A DNA stretch of 62,957 bases from JBGTFE01 sp036403235 (GCA_036403235.1 DASWRI010000018.1:1-62957); one strand, 5' to 3'. Shown: positions 23,625 through 32,913, counted from the stretch's first letter. The notes: generated by a model from the letters alone, not told the origin. Translations and numbers: made by a program.

Positions 23625-26432
23625 ATGCAAGCAGTAAAGTCCAAAGAAGAAGAAGCCATCGAAGTTCGCGGCGCGCGCGTTCATAATTTGAAGAACATTT
23701 CCTTTTCGCTTCCGGTCAATAAATTGACAATCGTGACGGGCGTTTCCGGTTCGGGAAAATCGTCGCTCGCCTTTGATACCGTCTATGCCGAAGGCCAGCG
23801 CCGATACGTCGAATCGCTTTCGGCTTACGCGCGTCAATTTCTGGAAAGAATGGATAAGCCCGACGTTGACGAGATAATCGGCATCGCGCCCGCGATTGCG
23901 ATTCGGCAAAAAAATTCGACGCGCAACCCGCGCTCGACCGTCGCCACGCAGACCGAGATTTACGATTACCTGCGTCTTTTGTTCGCGCGCGTCGGCCAGA
24001 CTTTCTGCTATGTCTGCAATCGAGAAGTAAAAAAAGATTCGCCCGAATCGGCGGCTGACGAAATTCTGGAAGCTTTGCCCGAAGGCGCGCGCTTTTACGT
24101 ACTTTTTCCGGCGCAGCACGATTTTGAAATTATAAATCAAAAATCAAAGTCCAAAGAGCAAAATCCGATTCCGCATTTGATGAGCTTGATGCAGAGCGGT
24201 TTTACGCGGCTTTTTCGCGACGGCGAAACAATCGATTTGCAAAAGCCCGAAGATTATCCTTTCAAGGATTTTGCAGACACATACGTTTTGATTGACCGCT
24301 TGAAAGCCGACCGGGAAATTCGTCAACGGCTCGTCGATTCGCTCGAAACCTGTTTTCGCGAAAGCGAAGCGGCGATTATTCAAACGACTGAAAATCAAAC
24401 GTTGAATTTCAACGAAAAATTTGTCTGCAAATACGACGGGACAGTTTACGAAGAACCCGAGCCGCGTCTTTTCAGCTTTAATTCGCCGTTCGGCGCGTGC
24501 CCGCTCTGTCAGGGCTTCGGCAACACGATTGACATCGATTTCGATTTAATCGTGCCGAACGAAAATGTTTCCATCGAAGACGGCGCAATCGAGCCGTTCA
24601 CGCGCCCGCAATACAACTGGGCGCAGAAAGAGCTTTTGCGGTTGGCGCGAAACGGCGACATTCCGACGCACGTTCCGTTCGCCGATTTGACCGATTTTCA
24701 GAAAAAAGCGATTTTTGAAGGTTCTTCGGGCTGGCGCGGCGTGCGCGGATTTTTCAAATGGCTGGAGACGAAAAAATACAAGCTTCATGTGCGCGTTTTT
24801 ATGGCGAAATATCGCGGCTACACGACCTGCCCCGAATGCGGCGGCGGGCGGCTGCGCAAAGAAGCAAGGGCCGTCAAAATCGGCGGGCTCAGTCTTCCCG
24901 AAACCGTCGCGCTGGCAATCAACGACGCGCAGAAATTTTTCGGAGAACTGAATTTGAGCGAAGAACGCGAAAAAATCGCCGACAAACTGCTTCTCGAAGT
25001 TCGCCGACGTTTAAAATTTCTGGTCGACGTCGGTCTCGATTATTTAACTTTAAATCGGCTGGCATCAACGCTTTCGGGCGGCGAAGCGCAGCGCATTCAG
25101 CTGGCGACAAATCTGGGTTCGTTGCTCGTCGGCGCGCTTTATGTCCTGGACGAGCCTTCAATCGGCCTGCATCCGCGCGATAACGCGCGGCTCGTCGATA
25201 TTTTGAAAAATTTGCGCGACATCGGCAATACGGTTCTGGTCGTCGAGCACGACGAGGAAACGATGCGCTCGGCCGACCATATTCTAGACATCGGCCTGCA
25301 CGCGGGCGAGCTCGGCGGACATCTCGTCTACGAAGGCGATTTTGAAGGACTGATGGAATCGGACGTTTCCCTGACGGCCAAGTATTTGCGCGGCGACACG
25401 GAAATCAAGATTCCGTCAAAGAGAAAATCGCCGACAAAGCGCGTTATCGAGATTACCGGCGCGCGCGAGCACAATTTGAAAAACGTCGATGTCGAAATTC
25501 CGCTCGATATGCTCGTCTGCATCACGGGCGTTTCCGGCTCGGGCAAATCGACGCTCGTTCACGACATACTTTTCGCCGGAATCAAGAAAAAGCGAGGCGA
25601 ATGGCAGGGACAGGTCGGACACTTTAAGGAAATTACGGGCGCGGAATTCGTCGATGACGTCATTCTGGTCGACCAATCGCCAATCGGCCGGACGCCGCGC
25701 TCAAATCCGGTAACCTACATCAAGGCCTACGACGCCATTCGCGAGGTTTTCGCCGGAACGAACGGCGCAAAAACAAAAGGCTTTAACGCATCGCATTTCT
25801 CGTTCAACGTTCCCGGCGGGCGCTGCGAAACCTGTCAGGGAAGCGGGACGGTGACGGTCGAAATGCAGTTTCTCGCCGACGTCGAGTTGACCTGCGAAGA
25901 CTGTCGCGGGACGCGTTTTCGAGACGAGATTTTAGACGTCAAATACAAAGGCAAAAACATCGCCGAAGTTTTGCAGCTGACGGTGCGCGAAGCAATTTTG
26001 TTTTTTAAGGAAGTTAATAAATTAGTCAATAAATTAAAGGTCATCGAAGCCGTCGGGCTCGGTTATTTGCGGCTCGGCCAATCGGCTACGACCTTGAGCG
26101 GCGGCGAAGCGCAGCGCGTCAAATTGGCGGCGCATCTGGCGACCAAAACAAAATCGAAAACGCTTTTTATCTTTGACGAGCCGACGACCGGGCTGCATTT
26201 CGACGATATCAACAAACTGCTCACCGCCTTTCGCGCTCTTATCGACAACGGCGGAAGCCTTCTGGTTATCGAACACAATCTCGACGTCATAAAAACGGCT
26301 GATTACGTCATCGATTTAGGCCCCGAAGGCGGCTCGGGCGGCGGCGAAATCGTCGCCGTCGGGACGCCCGAGGAAATCGTAAAAGTAAAAAATTCGCACA
26401 CCGGAAATTATTTGCGAGATTATCTAAGATAA
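23625..26432 (+). CDS. uvrA: Excinuclease ABC subunit A
   Basis: Damage-recognition ATPase of nucleotide excision repair. About 935 residues. Two ABC ATPase modules are present with Walker A GVSGSGKSSLAFDT and GVSGSGKSTLVHD, signature LSGGEAQRI/LSGGEAQRV, and zinc-module cysteines (CYVC, CPECGGGR, CETCQG, CEDCRG). The ATG at 23625 is preferred over a TTG at 23598. A short period-7 stretch (24134-24168) encodes part of a variable loop in the first half. Confidence 0.97.
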   Translation: MQAVKSKEEEAIEVRGARVHNLKNISFSLPVNKLTIVTGVSGSGKSSLAFDTVYAEGQRRYVESLSAYARQFLERMDKPDVDEIIGIAPAIAIRQKNSTRNPRSTVATQTEIYDYLRLLFARVGQTFCYVCNREVKKDSPESAADEILEALPEGARFYVLFPAQHDFEIINQKSKSKEQNPIPHLMSLMQSGFTRLFRDGETIDLQKPEDYPFKDFADTYVLIDRLKADREIRQRLVDSLETCFRESEAAIIQTTENQTLNFNEKFVCKYDGTVYEEPEPRLFSFNSPFGACPLCQGFGNTIDIDFDLIVPNENVSIEDGAIEPFTRPQYNWAQKELLRLARNGDIPTHVPFADLTDFQKKAIFEGSSGWRGVRGFFKWLETKKYKLHVRVFMAKYRGYTTCPECGGGRLRKEARAVKIGGLSLPETVALAINDAQKFFGELNLSEEREKIADKLLLEVRRRLKFLVDVGLDYLTLNRLASTLSGGEAQRIQLATNLGSLLVGALYVLDEPSIGLHPRDNARLVDILKNLRDIGNTVLVVEHDEETMRSADHILDIGLHAGELGGHLVYEGDFEGLMESDVSLTAKYLRGDTEIKIPSKRKSPTKRVIEITGAREHNLKNVDVEIPLDMLVCITGVSGSGKSTLVHDILFAGIKKKRGEWQGQVGHFKEITGAEFVDDVILVDQSPIGRTPRSNPVTYIKAYDAIREVFAGTNGAKTKGFNASHFSFNVPGGRCETCQGSGTVTVEMQFLADVELTCEDCRGTRFRDEILDVKYKGKNIAEVLQLTVREAILFFKEVNKLVNKLKVIEAVGLGYLRLGQSATTLSGGEAQRVKLAAHLATKTKSKTLFIFDEPTTGLHFDDINKLLTAFRALIDNGGSLLVIEHNLDVIKTADYVIDLGPEGGSGGGEIVAVGTPEEIVKVKNSHTGNYLRDYLR
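24134..24168. repeat. In-frame heptad repeat inside uvrA
   Basis: Units AAATCAA (twice), AGTCCAA, AGAGCAA and AATCCGA follow every 7 bases, encoding NQKSKSKEQNP-type residues in a loop where UvrA proteins differ. The bases differ in word from the other coding insertions but share the period. Confidence 0.65.
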
Positions 26433-26443
26433 TTTTCGGCTAA

Positions 26444-27244
26444 TCATTTCGCAAATTTCCCGGCCGCTTCAATTAAACTGCCAAGCGGACTTTTTTGCAG
26501 CATCGCCGCGAGAAAAGCGTAAGAATAGCGAACGTTTATCTGCGCCGCTTTCCATCTCTGGTTTTTGAGTTTTGCGTCGAGCAGCTCGCTTTGCCAATCG
26601 GATTTGAGCGGATTAAATACCATTTCCTTTGTTTTCTGCGAGTAAAACATATTCGGAATTTCCCAGAGCAAAATCAGAGGAATTGAAATCAATATCAACC
26701 CTTCGAGAAGCCCGCCAAATAAAACGTAGTTTCGATTCGTGGCTGTGGCCTCATACGGCTCAGAAACGTATTTATCTACATGGATATTAGGATTTTTTTC
26801 AAACCGGCTCATTACTTCGTTTGCAAGTGCCGCGATGTTTTGAGAATTTTCTTTTCTAAAATGAATCCAGAAAAAACCCGCTTGGTTGGTTCCCTCGTTG
26901 TCTAACCGTATTTCAACGGCATTTCTAAATTTTTCGACCAACACATTTTCCGCTACATTAGCTTCTCTTTCGGCTTTATACAAATCATATTTGAAAATCA
27001 AAGTTTTAAGAGATTCATCGCTCAGAGCTTGCTCTCTGATGTCCAAAAATTCTTTACTCATCTCATCGCTGCTGAGCGTTGATGATTTGAAAAAGGCGTT
27101 TTGCTGGACAGCAATAATGTCGGTGAGGTAGCGCGGTAATGCAAAATAAAATAGTGCGAATAAAAGAGGTAAGACGATTCGCCACTTGTGCCTGCTTAAA
27201 AATCTTAAAATCGGAATCTGGTTGTCAATTTTATCTTCTCGCAT
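26444..27244 (-). CDS. Two-helix membrane protein, Wzz/chain-length-like layout
   Basis: 266 residues with transmembrane helices at about 23-41 (IVLPLLFALFYFALPRYL) and 175-195 (VLFGGLLEGLILISIPLILL). The periplasmic part carries a central helical region. The two-helix layout with a long loop resembles polysaccharide co-polymerases, but I see no Pro-rich signature, so this is weak. It starts directly after the stop of the PadR gene, implying cotranscription. Confidence 0.6.
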   Translation of the reverse strand: MREDKIDNQIPILRFLSRHKWRIVLPLLFALFYFALPRYLTDIIAVQQNAFFKSSTLSSDEMSKEFLDIREQALSDESLKTLIFKYDLYKAEREANVAENVLVEKFRNAVEIRLDNEGTNQAGFFWIHFRKENSQNIAALANEVMSRFEKNPNIHVDKYVSEPYEATATNRNYVLFGGLLEGLILISIPLILLWEIPNMFYSQKTKEMVFNPLKSDWQSELLDAKLKNQRWKAAQINVRYSYAFLAAMLQKSPLGSLIEAAGKFAK

Positions 27245-27571
27245 TTAACTGTTTCCTCCCAGAGCAAAATCAGAATTGAAAAATTCCTGCGCCTTCAGAT
27301 TTGTTTGATAAACTCTTTCGCCGAGACCGGTCGCCCGGTATTTACGGCGCGGGATGCCGATTTCGGGCAGCGTACGCGGTTCTTCACGCGAGTCGATATA
27401 ACCTTTGTCGCCCATCCGCCCGAGCGTCACGTAAATCGTTCCGCGTTTGAGCTCGCCTTCCGAAGCTTCGACCATCTCAAGCCCGAACATTTCGCCTTTG
27501 CCGACGAGCATATCGAGTATCAAAAATTCCTTGCGCGAAAGTTTCGGAAAGTCACTGTTTTGATTATTCAT
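27245..27571 (-). CDS. PadR-family transcriptional regulator
   Basis: 108 residues with the winged-helix PadR pattern: LSRKEFLILDMLVGKGEMFG, the LKRGTIYVTLGRMGDKGYI recognition helix and the wing RRKYRATGLG. Stop and downstream ATG abut at 27244/27245, so it likely controls or is controlled together with the membrane protein. Ligand unknown. Confidence 0.85.
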   Translation of the reverse strand: MNNQNSDFPKLSRKEFLILDMLVGKGEMFGLEMVEASEGELKRGTIYVTLGRMGDKGYIDSREEPRTLPEIGIPRRKYRATGLGERVYQTNLKAQEFFNSDFALGGNS

Positions 27572-27656
27572 CTTTGTTTTCCCTATCTTACAAACTTTAA
27601 GATTGAATGTTTAAAATAACTCCGGCGAATAATCCTGTCAAGTTTTTTTTGAAAAA

Positions 27657-28904
27657 TCAGATATTTCGCAGGACATTTTCAATTTCGTTTAGAACCCAGT
27701 CAATCTCGCTTTCCTTGATAACGTAAGGCGGCATAAAGTATAAAACGCTGCCGAGCGGGCGAAGCAGAATGTTTCGGCGCAGAAATTCCAGATAAAGTTT
27801 TTGACCGATTTCGGCGAAATAGCCTTCGCCCGTGTTTAATTCGGCGACGCCGATTGCGCCGATAACGCGAGTGTTGCGAACGCATTTTAATTCGAGCAGT
27901 TTGGGGAGAAACTTTTGAAATTTTTGATTGATAAAGGCGACTTTTTCGAGCGAATTTTCGCGCTCGAATAATTCCAGACTTGCGACGGCGACGGCGCAGG
28001 ACAGGGGATTTGCCGTAAACGAATGTCCATGAAAAAAGGTTTTCGCGCGGTCGTCGCTCAAGAAGGCTTCGTAAATTTCTTCGGTGGCAAGCGTCACGCC
28101 GAGCGGCAGATATCCGGCCGTCAAGGCTTTTGAAAGACACATCAAATCGGGCGAAATCGGAGCGTGCTCGCAGGCGAACATTTTTCCGGTTCGTCCGAAT
28201 CCGGTCAAAACTTCGTCGGCAATCAGCAAAATATCGTATCGGTCGCAAAGCTCGCGCGTCTTTTGCAGAAATTCTTTTTCCCAGACAATCATGCCGCCCG
28301 CGCCCTGCAGCATCGGCTCGATTATCATGGCGGCGATTTCGCCCGCATTTTCGGCGAAAGTTTTTTCGAGCTCGGCGGCGTCGCCGCTCGCGCGCAGAAC
28401 TCGAAAAAGCAGATTTTGAAAAGGCTTTGTGAAGGAAGATTCATCGCTCGCGGCCATCGCGCCGAACGTGTCGCCGTGATAAGCGTTCGTCAAAGCGACA
28501 AAGGTTTTACGCTCTTGCCCGCGATTTTGCCAGAATTGGTACGCCATTTTCAGAGCGACTTCGACGGCGGTCGAGCCGTTGTCCGAATAAAAAACGCGCG
28601 AAAGATTTTCGGGCGCAATCGAAACAAGTTTTTCGGCTAATTCGACGGCCGGCTGGTGTGTAAAGCCTGCAAACATCGCGTGTTCAAGCACGCCTGCCTG
28701 CCGCGCCAGCGCCTCGTTTAAAAAAGGATGCGAATGCCCGTGAATGTTAACCCACCACGAAGAAATCCCGTCCAGAATTTTGCGCCCGTCTTCCGTGTAG
28801 AGCCAGACGCCTTCGCCGCGCACAATCGGAATCGGCAACGGCGCGGTTTTTTCCTGTGTGTAGGGATGCCAGAGAACTTTACGGTCGCGGTCGACTAAAT
28901 TCAT
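27657..28904 (-). CDS. bioA: Adenosylmethionine-8-amino-7-oxononanoate aminotransferase
   Basis: Biotin synthesis, converts KAPA to DAPA using SAM as amino donor. 415 residues. Fold-type I PLP motif with the Schiff-base Lys in LSKALTAGYLPLG, the Gly-rich block FYSDNGSTAVEVALKMA, and the Asp in LLIADEVLTGFGRTG. N-terminal DRKVLWHPYTQEKT is typical of BioA. It is last in the operon-like run. Confidence 0.95.
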   Translation of the reverse strand: MNLVDRDRKVLWHPYTQEKTAPLPIPIVRGEGVWLYTEDGRKILDGISSWWVNIHGHSHPFLNEALARQAGVLEHAMFAGFTHQPAVELAEKLVSIAPENLSRVFYSDNGSTAVEVALKMAYQFWQNRGQERKTFVALTNAYHGDTFGAMAASDESSFTKPFQNLLFRVLRASGDAAELEKTFAENAGEIAAMIIEPMLQGAGGMIVWEKEFLQKTRELCDRYDILLIADEVLTGFGRTGKMFACEHAPISPDLMCLSKALTAGYLPLGVTLATEEIYEAFLSDDRAKTFFHGHSFTANPLSCAVAVASLELFERENSLEKVAFINQKFQKFLPKLLELKCVRNTRVIGAIGVAELNTGEGYFAEIGQKLYLEFLRRNILLRPLGSVLYFMPPYVIKESEIDWVLNEIENVLRNI

Positions 28905-28910
28905 AAAAAT

Positions 28911-29022
28911 CAGTGATTAGTAAAGAGGAATAAGTGACGAGAAAATACAAACAAAATTAAGTTATTGTTTTATAATTTTACGCTTCGTCGCTTGCCGCTC
29001 GTCCCTCGTCACTCTCTTCTTC
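28911..29022. repeat. Heptad hairpin overlapping a stop codon
   Basis: Outer arm 28911-28945 (units CAGTGAT, TAGTAAA, GAGGAAT, AAGTGAC) and inner arm 28981-29022 (units CGCTTCG, TCGCTTG, CCGCTCG, TCCCTCG, TCACTCT) carry a 7-base period and partly pair (AGTGA/TCACT type). The inner arm is the 3' end of the DUF2695 gene and encodes its acidic C-terminus. Confidence 0.65.
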
Positions 29023-29319
29023 TCCAAATGCCTTAAACCACTGCGGCTCTAGTTTTTCCAGAATCTCGCAGTCGCAGTAAGCGCCGTTTTCGTTGAGCCA
29101 GCTCATAAAACGCGGCATATTCAGACGGCGCTCCATCAAAAACCGCATCGTGATTTTCAAATCGTGCGAGCAAGGCGCACGCGCGAGCTGAACGTCCAGA
29201 TAATCGAATAATTCTTCAATTCTGTCTCGCCCGTCAGGAAGATTTTCGATAAATCTCCTGCGCTCGTCGCCGCTTAGCTGCGCCCAGTTTTCCAGCAATT
29301 TTTTTTTAGTTATAGGCAT
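28978..29319 (-). CDS. DUF2695-like protein in the biotin cluster
   Basis: 113 residues from the ATG at 29319 (a TTG at 29337 is less likely). The C-terminal half holds Cys-Ser-His (APCSHDLKITMRFL) and ENGAYCDCEIL with a Cys-x-Cys, the pattern of DUF2695, whose function is unknown. It overlaps bioD by 10 bases and precedes bioA, so it is in the biotin operon. The last dozen residues come from a heptad repeat. Confidence 0.75.
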   Translation of the reverse strand: MPITKKKLLENWAQLSGDERRRFIENLPDGRDRIEELFDYLDVQLARAPCSHDLKITMRFLMERRLNMPRFMSWLNENGAYCDCEILEKLEPQWFKAFGEEESDEGRAASDEA

Positions 29320-29945
29320 AAATTTTCTTTCGTCCAATCGTTCAAAGCTTCAAAATCAAGTTTCTCAAATTTCGGCATCTGTGCCAAAACCCGCACGCGT
29401 CCGAAATGCTCGACGGCTTTCCGGTTTTCTTTGTTCGTTTCGCCGTTCATGACGACGCCGAAGATTTTCAAATTTCTGTTTCGCACGGCTTCGAGCGTTA
29501 AAAGCGTGTGATTTATCGTCCCGAGTCCTGAGCGCGCGACAATCAAAACGGGCAAATCGAGCGCTTTTATCAAATCTATCATCAATTCGCTTTGATTGAG
29601 CGGAACGAGCACGCCGCCCGCGCCTTCGACAATCCAAAAATTTTCCGAAGCCTTTTCCGCCGCAAGGCTCAAAATTTTCTTGATTGTAATTTCGACATTC
29701 GCCAGCCGCGCCGAAAGATGCGGCGAAAGCGGTTTTTCGAGCCTGAATCCCTGGTCGAAAATCTCTTCCGGCGAACAATTTGCCAGCTTCGCGACCGTTT
29801 CAGTGTCGTTGTCTTCTTCGATTCCGGTCTGAATCGGTTTCCAGTAACAGACTTTTTCCTTTTTGCGCAAGGCGCAGACAAACGATGCGGAAACGATTGT
29901 TTTCCCGATTCCCGTATCCGTTCCGGTTATAAAAATTCCTTTCAT
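29310..29945 (-). CDS. bioD: Dethiobiotin synthetase
   Basis: Closes the ureido ring of dethiobiotin using ATP and CO2. 211 residues. P-loop GTDTGIGKT near the N-terminus, KPIQTGIEEDND and EGAGGVLVPLNQSE are family motifs, followed by LPVLIVARSGLGTINHTLL. It overlaps bioF by 4 bases (ATGA) and the DUF2695 gene at its end. Confidence 0.95.
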   Translation of the reverse strand: MKGIFITGTDTGIGKTIVSASFVCALRKKEKVCYWKPIQTGIEEDNDTETVAKLANCSPEEIFDQGFRLEKPLSPHLSARLANVEITIKKILSLAAEKASENFWIVEGAGGVLVPLNQSELMIDLIKALDLPVLIVARSGLGTINHTLLTLEAVRNRNLKIFGVVMNGETNKENRKAVEHFGRVRVLAQMPKFEKLDFEALNDWTKENLCL

Positions 29946-31063
29946 TTTAATTCTTCTTTGAGCGCCGCCACAAAATCTTCCAATATTTTTTCCGTCAAAT
30001 TTGCGTTCAGCGAAACGCGCAGCCGCGAAGTATTTTCGGGGACAGTCGGCGGGCGAATGGCGCGAACATCGAAGTTTTTCGCCTGCAAATTTCCGGCGAT
30101 GCGGACGGCTTTTTCGCTTTCGCCGATTATTATCGGGATAATTTGCGAATTATCCGGTGAAACTTCGATACCGTTTTCGTTTAATTTTTCCCTTAAAAAT
30201 TTTGATAATCGCAAAAGATTATCGCGTCTTTCCGTATGGTGCGCGGCAATTTCAATCGCGGCTATCAAAGCGTTGGCAATCGCCGGGACGGGCGCGGTCG
30301 AAAAGATAAAAGCGCGCGCTTTTTGAATCAGATATTCAATCGCCGAATCGCTTCCGGCGACGAACGCGCCGGCGACGCCGAGCGCTTTCCCGGCAGTATT
30401 TATCGAGAGAAAAACGTCGCTTTCGATGCCAAATTCCTCAATCAATCCGCTTCCCTTTTCGCCGTAAACGCCGACGGCGTGCGCTTCGTCGACGATTAAA
30501 TTGGTGTTTGTCTCAAGACAGATTTCGGCGTATTTTTCTAAAGGCGCGATATCGCCGTCCATCGAAAAAAGCGATTCGGTAACGAGAAATTTTTGCCCTT
30601 CGCACTCGGTTTTGCGCAGTAATTCAGACAGATTTTCAAAATCCAAATGCCGGAAAATAATTTTCCGGCATTTGGAAAGACGAATTCCGTCTATCAGGCT
30701 GGCGTGATTAAATTCGTCGGAAAAAACAACGTCCCCGTTCTCCGGAAATGTCTGCAAAACGCCGATGTTTGCTTGATAACCCGAATTAAAATATAGCGCG
30801 CGCTCCGAATTTTTCCATGCCGCAAATTGTCTTTCGACTTCTCGAAAACAGTCTCGCTCGCCGCGCAAAAGACGCGAGCCGGTCGAGCCGACACCTTCGC
30901 GAAGGACGCCTTCAATCATCGCGTTTTTGAGGCGCGCGTCTTTTGCCAAACCGAGATAATCGTTTGAAGACAAATCGATTCCGCGCGGCGAAACGAGCGC
31001 GCGTTTCAAATTTTTCGCTTCGATTTCCGATAAGCGTTCTAAAATTCTTTCGTGCAAATTCAT
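29942..31063 (-). CDS. bioF: 8-amino-7-oxononanoate synthase
   Basis: Condenses pimeloyl thioester with alanine, PLP dependent. About 373 residues. PLP Lys lies in INTAGKALGVAG; DEAHAVGVYGEKG, FNSGYQANIG and ERALYFNSG match the family. The ATG at 31063 overlaps the stop of the MFS gene (ATGA), whereas the longer frame upstream would overlap it fully. A 35-base palindrome lies inside the gene (30642-30676). Confidence 0.93.
   Translation of the reverse strand: MNLHERILERLSEIEAKNLKRALVSPRGIDLSSNDYLGLAKDARLKNAMIEGVLREGVGSTGSRLLRGERDCFREVERQFAAWKNSERALYFNSGYQANIGVLQTFPENGDVVFSDEFNHASLIDGIRLSKCRKIIFRHLDFENLSELLRKTECEGQKFLVTESLFSMDGDIAPLEKYAEICLETNTNLIVDEAHAVGVYGEKGSGLIEEFGIESDVFLSINTAGKALGVAGAFVAGSDSAIEYLIQKARAFIFSTAPVPAIANALIAAIEIAAHHTERRDNLLRLSKFLREKLNENGIEVSPDNSQIIPIIIGESEKAVRIAGNLQAKNFDVRAIRPPTVPENTSRLRVSLNANLTEKILEDFVAALKEELK
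30642..30676. repeat. 16-bp perfect palindrome inside bioF
   Basis: TCCAAATGCCGGAAAA (30642-30657) and its exact complement (30661-30676) flank a TAA loop. It sits in a conserved coding region, so it is probably not a heptad insertion. It may be a chance or a structural mRNA element. Confidence 0.75.
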
Positions 31064-32328
31064 TCGAACGGCGTCCCCATCGCGGCGTTGTGCTGTGCTT
31101 CTTCGATTTCCTTTTGTTTGACGCCTTCGCGCCCGTCGTAGGCGATAAAGCGCGGCAGCATCAAAGCTAAACAGCCGACGAACGCGACACACAAAACGCC
31201 GCCCGAGACGAGCGCGGTTTTTAATCCGAAACGTTCGGCGACGATTCCCATTTTAGCGCTGCCGAGCATCGGGCCGGTCAGATACGAAATCATTTCGATG
31301 CTCGCCAGACGTCCGCGCAGAAAATTCGGAATCGTCTGATTCCAGATTGAGCCGCGAAAAATGCCGGAAATCATATCGAAAAATCCGGCCATCGCCAAAA
31401 ATAAAAGCGCAAAGACAATGCCGTCGGCAAAACCGAAAAGCACAATCGCAACGCCCCACAGCGCGGCGGCAATCGAAACCATCAAGCCGTGCCGGTGAAT
31501 ATTTTTTGTCCAGCCTGACGTTACGCTCGCAAGCAGCGCGCCCGCCGCCAGCGCCGCCGGAAAAAATCCGACGTATCGGTCGCCGTAAACCGCCGCGAGA
31601 GCCGGATAGAGCGCCTGCGGCATCGCGAAAAACATCGCCGCGATGTCAATCAGATATGTTCCCGTCAATTCCTGCCGGCTGAAAGCGTATCGCCAGCCGC
31701 GCTTGACGCTCTGCCAGCTCGGACGCTCGGCGTTGGCGGGCGCGGGAACGGCGCTTATCAAAAAAACGGCGCAGAGCGATGCGACGAAAGTTATCAAATC
31801 AAACGCGTAGGCAATCGTCGCGCTGAACTGCGTGGCGATAATTCCGGCGACGGCGGGCGAGATAATCGCGCCGACCGAATAGCGAATTGAATTGAGCGCC
31901 ATCACCGCCGACATCAAATCGTTCGGAATAACTTTCTGGATAAAAGACTCGAACGCCGGTCGCTGCAAAGCGGCAAAACCGGCGTGAAGCGCGACCGAGA
32001 GAAATAAAATCCATATCTGCGGCGTCGGCAGAAGCGAATTTATCAAAAGAATTCCGGTGACGAGAGTCTGGCCGATTTCCGTCAGGCGAAGCATCTTGCG
32101 TTTGTCGAGAAAATCGGCGAGCGCGCCGCCCAAAAAGGCGAGAAAAAACATCGGCACAAATTCGGCGAGATAAATATATCCGACCATCGCGCTCGATTTC
32201 GTCAGTTGAAACATCTGCCACGGCACGACGATAAACGTCATCATCGAGCCGAAAAACGAAACGAGCTGGCCGAAAAAAAGCAGGCGATAATCGCGCGAAA
32301 CTCTAAGCGGTGAAATATCGAGGAGCAT
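31060..32328 (-). CDS. MFS transporter
   Basis: 422 residues with about twelve hydrophobic segments. The N-terminal LFFGQLVSFFGSMMTFIVVPWQMF, the loop LADFLDKRKMLR and the absence of other domains fit the MFS_3/EntS-like exporter-type family. Its overlap with bioF suggests cotranscription, but a biotin or precursor transport role is only inferred from position. Confidence 0.85.
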   Translation of the reverse strand: MLLDISPLRVSRDYRLLFFGQLVSFFGSMMTFIVVPWQMFQLTKSSAMVGYIYLAEFVPMFFLAFLGGALADFLDKRKMLRLTEIGQTLVTGILLINSLLPTPQIWILFLSVALHAGFAALQRPAFESFIQKVIPNDLMSAVMALNSIRYSVGAIISPAVAGIIATQFSATIAYAFDLITFVASLCAVFLISAVPAPANAERPSWQSVKRGWRYAFSRQELTGTYLIDIAAMFFAMPQALYPALAAVYGDRYVGFFPAALAAGALLASVTSGWTKNIHRHGLMVSIAAALWGVAIVLFGFADGIVFALLFLAMAGFFDMISGIFRGSIWNQTIPNFLRGRLASIEMISYLTGPMLGSAKMGIVAERFGLKTALVSGGVLCVAFVGCLALMLPRFIAYDGREGVKQKEIEEAQHNAAMGTPFE

Positions 32329-32424
32329 AAAAATTAACTTTTGAAAAATAAGCTCGCTTTCAGCTTACAAAATTCGTTTGAGATTTTCATTTTCGTCTTT
32401 CACAATTTTATTTTAGAATTTGAG

Positions 32425-32433
32425 CGGGAGGAG
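32425..32433 (+). promoter_or_regulatory. Strong Shine-Dalgarno deciding the start
   Basis: GGGAGGAG about 8 bases before the ATG at 32441 favours this start over the in-frame TTG at 32420. Confidence 0.8.
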
Positions 32434-32440
32434 ATTAAAA

Positions 32441-32911
32441 ATGAAAGGAATATTGCTTTTTGTTTTATTTATCGCCGCCGCTAGCGCCGTTTTTGGTCAG
32501 ACAAAAACGGAAAAGCTCGTCGAGGAAATAAAAAAAATGGACAGTGCGTGGCAGGTTGAGTCTTACAGCAGTCGTGATTTAAAGGATTTCGACCGCATCG
32601 TCGCCGAAGATTTTTTGATGATGGGCGCAAACGGCAAAACTATCAGCAAAGCCGACAAACGCGCGAGTGTCGCCAAAGACTACACCGACTCGGCGACCAA
32701 AACGGCCGATTACACTTTTAAAATCGACGAGGCGAGTCATCAAGTCAGAGCTTTTGACAAAACGGTCGTTTCCAGCGGCTATATCATCGAAAAATACGTC
32801 TGGAAAGGCACGCCGGTCAACGGGCGCGTCTATTTTACATGTATTTATCTGAAAAGAAACGGGAAATGGCAGGTCGTCGCCGCGCAGTATACAAATATCA
32901 AGCAGCCGTAA
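32441..32911 (+). CDS. Exported DUF4440/NTF2-like protein
   Basis: 156 residues. The signal peptide ends near AVFGQ. The domain runs KMDSAWQVESYSSRDLKDFDRIVAEDFLMMGANGKTIS, then a beta-rich second half with VYFTCIYLKRNGKWQVVAAQYTNI. It matches the SnoaL-like/DUF4440 fold; ligand unknown. It is convergent with bioB with 2 bases between. Confidence 0.8.
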   Translation: MKGILLFVLFIAAASAVFGQTKTEKLVEEIKKMDSAWQVESYSSRDLKDFDRIVAEDFLMMGANGKTISKADKRASVAKDYTDSATKTADYTFKIDEASHQVRAFDKTVVSSGYIIEKYVWKGTPVNGRVYFTCIYLKRNGKWQVVAAQYTNIKQP

Positions 32912-32913
32912 AT

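Noticed and set aside
31064..31192. Longer bioF start
   Set aside because: It overlaps the MFS gene in another frame; the ATGA overlap at 31060-31063 gives a better start.
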